Origin: Massilia timonae CCUG 45783
Lineage (GTDB): Bacteria; Pseudomonadota; Gammaproteobacteria; Burkholderiales; Burkholderiaceae_D
NCBI RefSeq assembly: GCF_000315425.1
Contig: NZ_JH992924.1
Location: forward strand, 882,871-946,870
Reading direction: 5' to 3'
DNA length: 64,000 nt
Numbering within the stretch: the first letter of the stretch is position 1; the number at the start of each line of letters is the position of its first letter. Below are positions 50,001 to 58,035 of this stretch, in pieces. Both the position numbers and the translations under genes were made by a program. Under the pieces are notes generated by a model. That model was given only the letters and a program-made list of their open reading frames with translations. It was not told the origin of the DNA and did not search any database.

Positions 50001-51362
50001 TCACTCGAGGACGCTCTGGACCTGGGCCACGCCCACCTCGGCGCTGCCATTGGCCAGGCGGATCGTCAGCGTGTCGCGCGCATGGATCTGGGCCGGGTCG
50101 CGCACGATCTGGCCCTTGGCGTCGCGCACGATGGCATAGCCGCGCTCCAGCGTGCGCTGCGGGTTGAGCAGCTCGAGCTGGGCGGCGAGGGCGTTCAGCG
50201 CTTCGCGCCGCGCCCTGACCTGGCTGCACAGGCTGGCGTTCAGGTGGCGGCTGTCCGACGCCAGCCGGGCGCGCAGGGCGCGCATGTCGGGACGGTGGCG
50301 CGACCAGCGCTGCTGCAGTTGGGCGAGCAGCAGGCCGTGGCGGTTCACCGGCAGCTTGACCGCGTGCGTCATGGCCGTGGCCAGCGACAGCAGTTTCAGG
50401 CGCTGGTGGCCGATCTGGGCCGAGGGACTGAGCAGCCGGCGGCTCAGGTTGTCGAGGCCCTGGCTGGCGTCGTGCAGGCGGCGCTCCATCGCGCGCTGCA
50501 GGTCGAGGGCGTCGCCTTCGAGCGAGGCCAGCCAGTCGGCGCGCGGCGTGGCGGCCAGTTCGGCGGCTGCCGTCGGCGTGGCGGCGCGTACGTCGGCGGC
50601 GAAGTCGGCGATGGTGACGTCGGTTTCGTGGCCGACACCCGAGATCACGGGGATCGCGCAGGCGTCGATTGCGCGCGCCACGCATTCCTCGTTGAAGCTC
50701 CATAAATCCTCGATCGAGCCGCCGCCGCGGCAGACCAGCAGCACGTCCACCTCGGCGCGGCGCGAGGCGGTCATGATGGCTTCGGCGATCTTGTCGGCTG
50801 CGAACTGGCCCTGGACCGGGGCAGGGTAGAGCACGATCCGCACGTGCGGGGCGCGCCGGCGCAGGGCGGTCAGCACGTCGCGCAGCGCGGCGGCCTGCGG
50901 GCTGGTGACGATGCCGATGCTGCGCGCGAACAGCGGCAGCGCGCGCTTGCGGTCGGCGTCGAACAGGCCTTGCGCGGCCAGCTTTTCCTTCAGGCGCAGG
51001 AAGGCTTCGTAGAGCTGGCCCACGCCGGCGCGGCGGATCGCCTCGACGTTGATCTGGTAGTCGCCGCGCGCGCCGTACAGGGTGACCAAGGCGCGCACCT
51101 CGACCTTGTCGCCTTCGCGCGGGGTAAAGCCGGCCATCTGCGCGCGGCTACGGAACATCACGGCGCGCACCTGGGCCGCGTCGTCCTTCAGCGTGAAATA
51201 CCAGTGGCCGGAGGCGGCCCGGGTAAAGTTGGAGATCTCGCCGCCAATCCACACCAGCGGGAACGAACGCTCCAGCAGGCGCGCCACCTGCTGGTTCAGG
51301 GCGGTGACGCTCAGGACGGCGGGGGCGGTGAAGGCTGGATCGGCGTCGTTCGGTGCTTGCAT
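50001..51362 (-). CDS. xseA: Exodeoxyribonuclease VII large subunit
   Basis: 453 residues. An N-terminal OB fold (LSVTALNQQVARLLERSFPLVWIGGEISNFTRAASGHWYFTLKDDAAQVRAVMF) is followed by the catalytic domain with GIVTSPQAAALRDVLTALRRRAP, VCRGGGSIEDLWSFNEE, and SGVGHETDVTIADFAADVRAATPTAAAE. A long helical region and the C-terminal LERGYAIVRDAKG close the protein. It degrades single-stranded DNA to oligonucleotides together with XseB, whose gene is not here. The ATG at 51362 is the second in-frame choice; the first (51428) has no family similarity. Confidence 0.95.
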   Translation of the reverse strand: MQAPNDADPAFTAPAVLSVTALNQQVARLLERSFPLVWIGGEISNFTRAASGHWYFTLKDDAAQVRAVMFRSRAQMAGFTPREGDKVEVRALVTLYGARGDYQINVEAIRRAGVGQLYEAFLRLKEKLAAQGLFDADRKRALPLFARSIGIVTSPQAAALRDVLTALRRRAPHVRIVLYPAPVQGQFAADKIAEAIMTASRRAEVDVLLVCRGGGSIEDLWSFNEECVARAIDACAIPVISGVGHETDVTIADFAADVRAATPTAAAELAATPRADWLASLEGDALDLQRAMERRLHDASQGLDNLSRRLLSPSAQIGHQRLKLLSLATAMTHAVKLPVNRHGLLLAQLQQRWSRHRPDMRALRARLASDSRHLNASLCSQVRARREALNALAAQLELLNPQRTLERGYAIVRDAKGQIVRDPAQIHARDTLTIRLANGSAEVGVAQVQSVLE

Positions 51363-51490
51363 GGCGGGCTGGTGAAAATGGCGAAAGCGATCATTATCCC
51401 TTATCGGCGGATGGCAAGTGGTTTCCACGCCGTGGCCCGGATCCGATCAATGTTGCTGCTTTTCAATGCAATCTATTGAAAACCCTTTTA

Positions 51491-52348
51491 AATCAAGGGC
51501 TTGGATGTTGGGTAATGTCGTTTGAGAGCGGTTTATCCACAAAAACTGTGGGGAACTCATCCGCGCGAAGTGGGAGTGCGCAGCGATTGGGCAGGATAAG
51601 TAGAATTGTTACGAATCAATGACTTAACCCCCTAGCCGGAAGCTTGATCACAAAGTTGTCCACAGAATCTGTGCAAACATTTGGCGTCGTGTCCAGGTCA
51701 GCGGCGTGGACTACCGTGCCCTTTGTCGAGCTGAACATGTTGCGTTCTCCGCTGCCTGTTCTTGAGGCAGTCTGATCTAATGTCAATCAAATCAAGCACT
51801 TAAGTAGTAAAGTTTGACCTTCCTCACATTCTTATCCACAAAAATTGTGCAGATAACGAATAATGTGTGCACCGGTGCCCCGGAGGCCAAACAAACGAGG
51901 CAGAAAGCGCCACTCAGGCACCTTTTGTTGGCAAAAAGTGCTGTATGCCAATATTTTAAGCAGCGGTGTTTTATTGAGGTAAATCAAAGGCTTACGGTCA
52001 TAAAGTGCCCATTGCTCACACTTTTGTCCACAAAAAGTGTGCGGAACCTCACCTGATCGCAGCCAAAGTACAGCCGGGTTCGGCTGCCCGGAATTTAGGC
52101 TCAACAATAAAATCGTCTGGAATCAGTTACTTAGTCGAGTCCGGCTACCCTTGCGCACAATTTTGTCCACAGAATTTGTTCGCAACTACACGATGCCAGT
52201 GAGTAACTGGTTGAGCCCGGGCCCGGTTGAGCCAAGTCATGAGACTGCCATTTTCTTGCGCAGGCGCAGAAAGCCCTTACAAATCAAGGTACTTGTTCCA
52301 CCTCGCGGCCATTGCGCACAATTTTATCCACAGAAGATGTGAAGAACT
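51491..52348 (+). repeat. Array of six DnaA-box modules between xseA and exbB
   Basis: Six 67-base modules start at 51491, 51614, 51790, 51982, 52121 and 52282. Each begins AATCA(A/G), usually with CTT at positions 10-12. Exactly 42 bases from the module start comes a DnaA box: TTATCCACA at 51533, 51832 and 52324; TTGTCCACA at 51656, 52024 and 52163. Five modules have a second, degenerate box at positions 31-39 (TTGCGCACA twice, TTGCTCACA, TTGATCACA, TTCCTCACA), and a reverse-oriented box-like TGTGCGGAA or variant occupies positions 57-65. CACA and TGTG thus flank the central box as a dyad. The region is richer in A/T than its surroundings, holds no convincing gene, and separates divergent genes. 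Module spacing is 123, 176, 192, 139 and 161 bases. Confidence 0.9.
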
Positions 52349-52415
52349 CTACTTGCCGCTTCGCTGCCAACTTGCTACATTGCCGAATTGATCTTTTTCC
52401 TCTCAGGAGTATCTC

Positions 52416-53024
52416 TTGCTCGCCATTTTTCAAGCCGCAGGCTGGCCCATCTGGTTCCTGCTGGTCGCGTCGATCGTCGCCGTCGCCCTCATCGTCGAAC
52501 GTCTGATCACCCTGCGCCGCGAGAAGATCCTGCCCCGCAACCTGCTCGATGAAGTCATCCGCGTCTACCGCAGCGGCAAGGTGACGCCCGACGTGGTGGA
52601 CAAGCTGGAACAGAACTCGCCCCTCGGCACCGTGCTGGCCGCGGCGCTGCGCAACGTCGACGCCCCGCGCGACGTGATGAAGGAGTCGATCGAAGAGGCC
52701 GGCCGCGGCGTGGCCCAGAACCTGGAACGCTTCCTCACCACGCTCGGCACCATCGCCTCGCTGGCGCCGCTGATGGGCCTGTTCGGCACGGTGGTCGGCA
52801 TGATCGAGATCTTCGGCGCCTCGACCCCGACCGGCGGCAACAATCCGGCGCAACTGGCGCACGGCATCTCGGTGGCGCTGTACAACACCGGCTTCGGCCT
52901 GGCGATCGCGATGCCGGCCCTGGTGTTCTACCGCCACTTCCGCAACCTGGTCGACACCTATATCGTCGAGATGGAACTGCAGGCGGTGAAACTGGTCGAT
53001 GTCGTCCACGGTGCCCGCAAATGA
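52416..53024 (+). CDS. exbB: ExbB/TolQ-family proton channel subunit
   Basis: 202 residues with three transmembrane helices: near 8-28 (IWFLLVASIVAVALIVERL), around 110-135 (TLGTIASLAPLMGLFGTVVGMIEIF, the conserved TolQ/ExbB core) and 145-172 (ISVALYNTGFGLAIAMPALVFYR). With ExbD it uses the proton gradient to energise TonB or a similar envelope device. It starts with TTG 52416, after AGGAGT. This exbB-exbD-lpxK-Trm112-kdsB-adk order is typical of Burkholderiales, and no tonB gene is adjacent. Confidence 0.92.
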   Translation: MLAIFQAAGWPIWFLLVASIVAVALIVERLITLRREKILPRNLLDEVIRVYRSGKVTPDVVDKLEQNSPLGTVLAAALRNVDAPRDVMKESIEEAGRGVAQNLERFLTTLGTIASLAPLMGLFGTVVGMIEIFGASTPTGGNNPAQLAHGISVALYNTGFGLAIAMPALVFYRHFRNLVDTYIVEMELQAVKLVDVVHGARK

Positions 53025-53461
53025 TGGACTTTCGCCGCGGCCGCAAGCGCGAAGAGCCGGAGATCAACCTGATCCCGTTCATCGACGTGCTGCTGGTGGT
53101 CCTGATCTTCCTGATGGTCTCGACCACCTACAGCAAGTTCACCGAGCTGCAGATCACCCTGCCGACCGCCGAGGCCGAGAAGCAGGCGGAGAAACCCTTC
53201 GAGATCAACGTGACGGTCGACGCCAAGGGCAACTACACGGTCAACAATACGCCGGTGACCTTCCACAGCGTCGCCGGCCTGGCCCAGGACATGAAGAACG
53301 CCGCGCGCACGCCCGACGGCCAGGTGGTGGCCAGCCCGGTGATCATCGTCAACGCCGACCAGTTCGCGATGCACCAGATGGTCATCAACGTGCTGGAAGC
53401 GGCGCGCGTGGCCGGCTACGACAAGCTGACCTTCGCGGCCCAGACCGGCGCCGCCAAATAA
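53021..53461 (+). CDS. exbD: ExbD/TolR-family protein
   Basis: 146 residues. Short cytoplasmic N terminus, a single transmembrane helix (INLIPFIDVLLVVLIFLMVSTTY, with the functional Asp in FIDVLL) and a periplasmic domain. The ATG overlaps the exbB stop. It completes the proton channel with ExbB. A terminator hairpin lies right after the stop. Confidence 0.93.
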   Translation: MMDFRRGRKREEPEINLIPFIDVLLVVLIFLMVSTTYSKFTELQITLPTAEAEKQAEKPFEINVTVDAKGNYTVNNTPVTFHSVAGLAQDMKNAARTPDGQVVASPVIIVNADQFAMHQMVINVLEAARVAGYDKLTFAAQTGAAK

Positions 53462-53468
53462 TCCCCAA

Positions 53469-53493
53469 GGCGCGCACGCTGCGCGCCGTTTTT
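53469..53493 (+). terminator. Intrinsic terminator between exbD and lpxK
   Basis: Stem GGCGCGC / GCGCGCC, loop ACGCT, then GTTTTT. It lies 8 bases after exbD and 9 bases before the lpxK start codon, so some read-through or a promoter inside exbD must supply lpxK. Confidence 0.8.
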
Positions 53494-53501
53494 CTTTCCG
53501 C

Positions 53502-54527
53502 ATGGCTTCCCGACTCGAATCGACCCTGACCCGCGCCTGGCTCCGGCGCGGGCCCCTGGCCTTGCTGCTCCTGCCGCTGGCGCTGCTGTTTCGCCTGCTG
53601 GCCGGCCTGCGCCGCCTGCTGTTTCGCACCGGCCTGAAGCGCGCCGAACGCCTGCCGGTGCCGGTGATCGTGGTCGGCAATATCTTCATCGGCGGCACCG
53701 GCAAGACGCCGCTGACGATCTGGCTGGCCGAGAGCCTGCGCGCGGCCGGCCTGAATCCCGGCGTGATCTCGCGCGGCCATGGCGGCCAGGAAGGCGCGGC
53801 CCTGGAGGTCGCCCCGCAGTCCGATCCGCGCGCCGTCGGCGACGAACCGCTCCTGATCGCGGCCCGCGCCGGGTGCCCGGTCGTGGTCGGCCGCCGCCGC
53901 GTCGAGGCGGGCAGGGCGTTGCTGGCGGCGCATCCCGGCGTCGACGTGCTGATCGCCGACGACGGCCTGCAGCACTACGCGCTGGCGCGTGACGTCGAGA
54001 TCGTACTGTTCGACGGCCGCGGCGTCGGCAATGGCTGGCTGCTGCCGGCCGGTCCCCTGCGCGAACCGCCGTCGCGCCGGCGCGACTTCACGGTCGTCAA
54101 CGCGCCCGAGATCACGCCCGGCCTGGCCCGGGCGGTCGGCGGACAACCTTGGCGCATGCGCCTGGCCGGCGACCATGCCGAGCCGCTGCAGGGCGGCGGG
54201 CAGGTTCCGCTGGCCCAGTTCAGCGAACAACGCATCGTGGCCGCCGCCGGCATCGGCAATCCGGGACGCTTCTTCGCCATGCTGCGCGCGGCCGGCCTGG
54301 CGGTCGGCGAGCTGCCTTTGCCCGACCATCACGACTTCATGGACGACCCGTTTGCCGGGGTCGATGCCGATGTCATCCTGATCACCGAGAAGGATGCAGT
54401 AAAATGTCGGCAAATTGATCATCTGAAGAACGATCCACGCCTGTGGGTCGTGCCGGTCACGGCGCAGCTCGACCCTGCACTGGCCGAACAAATCGTGGAG
54501 AAATGTCGTGGACGCTCGCTTGCTTGA
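53502..54527 (+). CDS. lpxK: Tetraacyldisaccharide 4'-kinase
   Basis: 341 residues. It phosphorylates the 4' position of the lipid A precursor at the inner face of the inner membrane. An N-terminal hydrophobic anchor (LALLLLPLALLFRLLAGLRRLLF) precedes the P-loop GNIFIGGTGKTPLT (about residues 63-76), VISRGHGG, and the DDGLQHYALARDVEIVLFDG segment with catalytic residues. The 3' end overlaps the following Trm112-type gene by 20 bases. Confidence 0.95.
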   Translation: MASRLESTLTRAWLRRGPLALLLLPLALLFRLLAGLRRLLFRTGLKRAERLPVPVIVVGNIFIGGTGKTPLTIWLAESLRAAGLNPGVISRGHGGQEGAALEVAPQSDPRAVGDEPLLIAARAGCPVVVGRRRVEAGRALLAAHPGVDVLIADDGLQHYALARDVEIVLFDGRGVGNGWLLPAGPLREPPSRRRDFTVVNAPEITPGLARAVGGQPWRMRLAGDHAEPLQGGGQVPLAQFSEQRIVAAAGIGNPGRFFAMLRAAGLAVGELPLPDHHDFMDDPFAGVDADVILITEKDAVKCRQIDHLKNDPRLWVVPVTAQLDPALAEQIVEKCRGRSLA

Positions 54528-54678
54528 TATCCTGGTCTGCCCGTTGTGCAAGGGACCGCTTGAACTCGACAAAAAGGCGCAGGAACTGACCTGCCGCGCC
54601 GACCGCCTGGCGTACCCGATCCGCGACGGCATCCCGATCATGTGGGCCGACCAGGCGCGCAAGATCGAACCGGCATGA
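54508..54678 (+). CDS. Trm112 family protein (YcaR-like)
   Basis: 56 residues: MDARLLDILVCPLCKGPL opens with the C-P-x-C zinc-ribbon half-site, and YPIRDGIPIMWADQARKI is the conserved Trm112/YcaR end. A third Cys lies in ELTCRADRLAYP. The GTG at 54508 follows GGAG. The gene is embedded in the usual lpxK-kdsB context, where YcaR-type proteins are always found but their exact role is unsettled. It overlaps the end of lpxK by 20 bases and precedes kdsB by 10 bases. Confidence 0.92.
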   Translation: MDARLLDILVCPLCKGPLELDKKAQELTCRADRLAYPIRDGIPIMWADQARKIEPA

Positions 54679-54688
54679 CGGGTTACAG

Positions 54689-55441
54689 ATGAACTTCACT
54701 GTCATCATCCCGGCGCGCCTGGCCTCGACCCGCCTGCCGAACAAGCCGCTGGCCGACCTGGGCGGTAAACCCATGGTGGTGCGCGTGGCCGAACGCGCGC
54801 GCGCATCCGGCGCGGCGCGCATCATCGTCGCCACCGACCATGAAGACATCGCCGCCGCCTGCGCCGCCCATGGCGTCTCCGCGGTGCTCACGCGCGCCGA
54901 TCACCCGTCCGGCACCGACCGCATCGCCGAAGTGGCGCAGGTGCTGGGCCTGGGCCAGGATGAAGTCGTGGTCAACCTGCAGGGCGACGAGCCGCTGATC
55001 GATCCGGCGCTGCTGGCGGCCTGCGCCGCCCGCATCGACGCCCACACGCCGATGGCCACCTGCGCGCATCCGATCCTGGACACCTCTGAGGTCTTCAACC
55101 CGAACATCGTCAAGGTGGTGCTCGACAAGCTCGGCCGCGCGCTTTACTTCTCGCGCGCCACCATTCCCTGGCACCGCGACGCCTTCGCGGCCACCCAGGA
55201 CTCCTTGCCGCTCGGCTACGCGCCGCTGCGCCATATCGGCCTCTACGCCTACAGCAACGCCTTCCTGCAAGCCTATCCGAAGCTGGCGGTCTCGCCGCTC
55301 GAGAGCATCGAGGCGCTCGAACAGCTGCGCGTGCTGTGGCACGGCTACCCGATCGCCGTGCACGTCACACAAGATGCGCCGCCCGGCGGCGTCGACACGC
55401 CGGACGACCTGGCGCGAGTACGCCTGCATTATCCGTCTTGA
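54689..55441 (+). CDS. kdsB: 3-deoxy-manno-octulosonate cytidylyltransferase
   Basis: 250 residues. It activates KDO as CMP-KDO for lipopolysaccharide core synthesis. Family landmarks are VIIPARLASTRLPNKPLADLGGKPMVVRV (nucleotide-binding N terminus), THP-type LTRADHPSGTDRIAEVA, VVNLQGDEPLIDP, and FSRATIPWHRD, ending in VDTPDDLARV. It follows the Trm112-type gene by 10 bases in the same transcription unit as lpxK. Confidence 0.96.
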   Translation: MNFTVIIPARLASTRLPNKPLADLGGKPMVVRVAERARASGAARIIVATDHEDIAAACAAHGVSAVLTRADHPSGTDRIAEVAQVLGLGQDEVVVNLQGDEPLIDPALLAACAARIDAHTPMATCAHPILDTSEVFNPNIVKVVLDKLGRALYFSRATIPWHRDAFAATQDSLPLGYAPLRHIGLYAYSNAFLQAYPKLAVSPLESIEALEQLRVLWHGYPIAVHVTQDAPPGGVDTPDDLARVRLHYPS

Positions 55442-55625
55442 TGTAGACCACAGGTCTGTGATGGGGCTGTCTGCGCAGGATCAATAATCCTGGCCGCAGG
55501 GCCCCAAAACTGGCTTGAAAGCCAACTTTTGTGGTAACTTCCGTGTCAAGAAGGCTTGGCAACATCAAACATAATTTATACAATCCACAGCAATTTTCAT
55601 TATTTTCTAGAATCTCAGGAAACTC

Positions 55626-56282
55626 ATGCGTCTCATTCTGTTAGGAGCACCCGGCGCCGGGAAGGGCACCCAGGCAAATTTCATCAAGGAAAAGTTCAAT
55701 ATCCCGCAAATCTCGACCGGCGACATGCTGCGCGCCGCGATCAAGGCGGGCACCGAACTGGGCCTGGCTGCGAAAAAGGTGATGGATGCCGGCCAACTGG
55801 TGTCGGACGACATCATCATCGGCCTGGTCAAGGAGCGCCTGAAGGATGCGGACTGCGCCAACGGCTATCTGTTCGACGGCTTCCCGCGCACCATCGCCCA
55901 GGCCGAGGCGATGAAGGACAGCGGCGTCACCATCGACTACGTGCTCGAAATCGACGTTCCTGACGAAATGATCCTCGAACGCATGACCGGCCGCCGCTCG
56001 CACCCGGCCTCGGGCCGCGTGTACCACGTCAAGTTCAACCCGCCGAAGGTCGAAGGCGTCGACGACGTCAGCGGCGAGCCGCTGATCCAGCGCGACGACG
56101 ACAAGGCCGAGACCGTCTCCAAGCGCCTGGAGGTCTATCACAACCAGACCGAAGTGCTGCTGGGCTACTACGGCAAGTGGGCCGAGTCGGGCCTGCCGGG
56201 CGCGCCGAAATACCGCAAGATCTCGGGCGTCGGCCCGGTCGAGCAGGTGCGCGACAACGCGTTCGCGGCGCTGTCCGAATAA
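55626..56282 (+). CDS. adk: Adenylate kinase
   Basis: 218 residues. It interconverts ATP + AMP and two ADP. The P-loop is LLGAPGAGKGTQA at residues 5-17, the AMP-binding STGDMLRAAI follows, DGFPRTIAQAEAM contains the conserved catalytic Arg, and the LID domain (RRSHPASGRVYHVKFNPPKVEGVDDVSGEPLIQRDDD) is of the non-zinc type. The 184 bases after kdsB contain an A/T-richer stretch, likely its own promoter, and a small TGGCT/AGCCA hairpin. Confidence 0.96.
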   Translation: MRLILLGAPGAGKGTQANFIKEKFNIPQISTGDMLRAAIKAGTELGLAAKKVMDAGQLVSDDIIIGLVKERLKDADCANGYLFDGFPRTIAQAEAMKDSGVTIDYVLEIDVPDEMILERMTGRRSHPASGRVYHVKFNPPKVEGVDDVSGEPLIQRDDDKAETVSKRLEVYHNQTEVLLGYYGKWAESGLPGAPKYRKISGVGPVEQVRDNAFAALSE

Positions 56283-56313
56283 GCGCAGCAACCAAAGCAA
56301 GTTAGCAGTAACC

Positions 56314-56397
56314 GTCGTTCCCGCGCAGGCGCGAACCCAAGTTCCACGTGTCGCGATGACGCAAGCAACTTGAGTTCCCGCCTCCGCGGGAACGACG
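56314..56397. repeat. Paired REP-like inverted repeat after adk
   Basis: Left arm CGTCGTTCCCGCG... from 56314 and right arm ...CGCGGGAACGACG ending at 56397 are inverted copies with mismatches; CAAGTT / AACTTG extends the pairing toward the centre. A short T-run follows, so it may end adk transcription. Confidence 0.85.
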
Positions 56398-56529
56398 TTT
56401 TTGAGCGCGGCGCATTCTCTGCCTGACCTGCATGTCCCCTCGATTATGTGAGAAATTGTTTCTCGTGCGCCGTGCGCACGTTGACAAGACGATAATAGGT
56501 CATCGATCAAGCCAAGAGAGAGGTCTGCC

Positions 56530-57045
56530 ATGAATACGCCGAAAACCATCCTTGCCGTCCTGCTCGCCGCCACCGCCATCGGCGCCGGCGCCCAGACCAC
56601 CGGCGTCACGCAGGGCCAGCCGGCGACTGGCGCGACCTACCGCCCATCGCTCGACGGCCAGCAGACCACGGCGCCGGCCCCGACGATTGACATGCGTCCC
56701 ATGACCCAGGAAGAAAAGGCGACCGGGCGCCAGGAACCGTCGCGCCTGAAGGACATCGATCCCGCCACCCATCCGGCGCCGCAGAACGTGCGTCCGCAGC
56801 CGGTCCCGATGCCGCGTCCGCAGGACACCCAGGCGGTGCCGGCGAGCACGCGCATCACGCCGACGCCGACGCCGACCACCGCGCCGGCCCCGGTCGGCCC
56901 GACGTCGCGCCCGGTCAGCGCCTGCACCGGCGCCACCTGCACCGACGCCAGCGGCGCCACCACGGCCGGCCAGGTCGGCAACGCCAGCGTCAACAGCGAA
57001 GGCCGCCTGTGCAACCGCACCGGCAACACGATGCAGTGCTTCTGA
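56530..57045 (+). CDS. Exported Pro/Thr-rich protein of unknown function
   Basis: 171 residues with a signal peptide (cut near GAGAQ). The mature chain is low-complexity, rich in Pro, Thr, Ala and Gln (for example ITPTPTPTTAPAPVGPT), and ends in a short Cys-containing segment (SACTGATCTDASG, then LCNRTGNTMQCF) whose four cysteines may form two disulfides. This looks like an extended linker carrying a tiny C-terminal knot. I recognise no family. It stands alone between a repeat and the next promoter. Confidence 0.7.
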   Translation: MNTPKTILAVLLAATAIGAGAQTTGVTQGQPATGATYRPSLDGQQTTAPAPTIDMRPMTQEEKATGRQEPSRLKDIDPATHPAPQNVRPQPVPMPRPQDTQAVPASTRITPTPTPTTAPAPVGPTSRPVSACTGATCTDASGATTAGQVGNASVNSEGRLCNRTGNTMQCF

Positions 57046-57070
57046 ACGCCTGAGCGGCGACATGGTGGTT

Positions 57071-57148
57071 CCCTATAAAAGTTCGCTACAATGCCAGTTG
57101 ACGTTAACGTAAACGTTAAACATGTGGCACATAGAACTTTTATAAGGG
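57071..57148 (+). promoter_or_regulatory. Operator and dyad in the promoter of the SDR dehydrogenase
   Basis: TTGACGTTAACG at 57098 continues to TAAACGTTAA at 57119, a near-palindrome resembling the LiuR-type (MerR family) operator of branched-chain amino-acid and fatty-acid catabolism genes. It is enclosed by a second dyad, CCCTATAAAAGTTC (57071-57084) and GAACTTTTATAAGGG (57134-57148). Confidence 0.65.
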
Positions 57149-57155
57149 ACACACC

Positions 57156-57914
57156 ATGCAAATCCAGAACAACGTCTTCATCGTCACCGGCGGCGCCTCC
57201 GGCCTGGGCGCGGCCACCGCGCGCATGCTGGCGGACGGCGGGGCGAAAGTCGTGATCGCCGACGTCCAGGAAGAGGCCGGCCGGGCGCTGGCGCAAGAAC
57301 TGAACGGCCAGTTCGTCCGCTGCGACGTCACCCAGGAAGCGGACGGCAAGGCGGTGGTCGAGGCGGCTGTCGCGCTGGGCGTCCTGCGTGGCCTGGTCAA
57401 TTGCGCCGGCGTGGCGCCGGCCGCCAAGACCGTCGGCAAGGACGGCCCGCATCCGCTCGAGGTGTTCCAGCGCGCCGTCAACATCAACCTGGTCGGCACC
57501 TTCAATATGGCGCGCCTGGCGGCCGACGCCATGGCGAAGACCGACGAGGCCGAATACGGCGAACGCGGCGTCATCATCAACACCGCCTCGGTCGCGGCCT
57601 ACGACGGCCAGATGGGGCAAGCCGCGTATGGGTCATCCAAAGCGGCCGTGGCCGGCCTGACCCTGCCGATGGCGCGCGACCTGGCGCGCAGCGGCATTCG
57701 CGTGATGACCATCGCGCCCGGCATCTTCGAAACCCCGATGCTGATGAACATGCCGCAGGAAGTGCGCGATTCGCTGGGCAAGATGGTGCCGTTCCCGCCG
57801 CGCCTGGGCCTGCCGAAGGAGTATGCCCACCTGGCCAAGGCTATCATCGAGAACGTGATGCTCAACGGCGAGACGATCCGCCTCGACGGCGCGATCCGCA
57901 TGCAGCCGAAGTAA
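57156..57914 (+). CDS. SDR-family 3-hydroxyacyl-CoA dehydrogenase-like enzyme
   Basis: 252 residues. Classical short-chain dehydrogenase: NAD-binding TGGASGLGAATA (about 11-22), NCAGVAP (about 86), catalytic Ser in INTASVAAYDG, and Tyr-x-x-x-Lys in AAYGSSKAAV (about 163-172). The sequence fits the human HSD17B10-like type II 3-hydroxyacyl-CoA dehydrogenases (APGIFETPMLMNMPQEVRDSLGKMVPFPPRLG). AAGGGAC precedes the ATG. Its promoter carries a LiuR-like operator, which fits a role in short- or branched-chain acyl-CoA breakdown. It appears to be a single-gene unit. Confidence 0.9.
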   Translation: MQIQNNVFIVTGGASGLGAATARMLADGGAKVVIADVQEEAGRALAQELNGQFVRCDVTQEADGKAVVEAAVALGVLRGLVNCAGVAPAAKTVGKDGPHPLEVFQRAVNINLVGTFNMARLAADAMAKTDEAEYGERGVIINTASVAAYDGQMGQAAYGSSKAAVAGLTLPMARDLARSGIRVMTIAPGIFETPMLMNMPQEVRDSLGKMVPFPPRLGLPKEYAHLAKAIIENVMLNGETIRLDGAIRMQPK

Positions 57915-58035
57915 ACGCTTAGCTCAGGCATTGTCCTTAAAGCAAGCTCGCGCGACATGAGGTAGCATGTCTGCGATCTCGGGCGCGTCGCCGCTGTCGT
58001 GCGGCGGCGCGCCCGTCTGCTTTTGGGAGAATCAT

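Noticed and set aside
51491..52348. Calling the DnaA-box region the chromosomal origin oriC
   Set aside because: No dnaA, dnaN, gidA, rpmH or parAB genes flank it, and strand bias or GC skew could not be computed. It is kept as a DnaA-box array of unknown role.
57967..58035. ATG at 57967 as start of gamma-glutamyltransferase
   Set aside because: It would place 23 Cys-containing residues before the signal peptide and lacks a ribosome site; TTG 58036 has GGGAG upstream.
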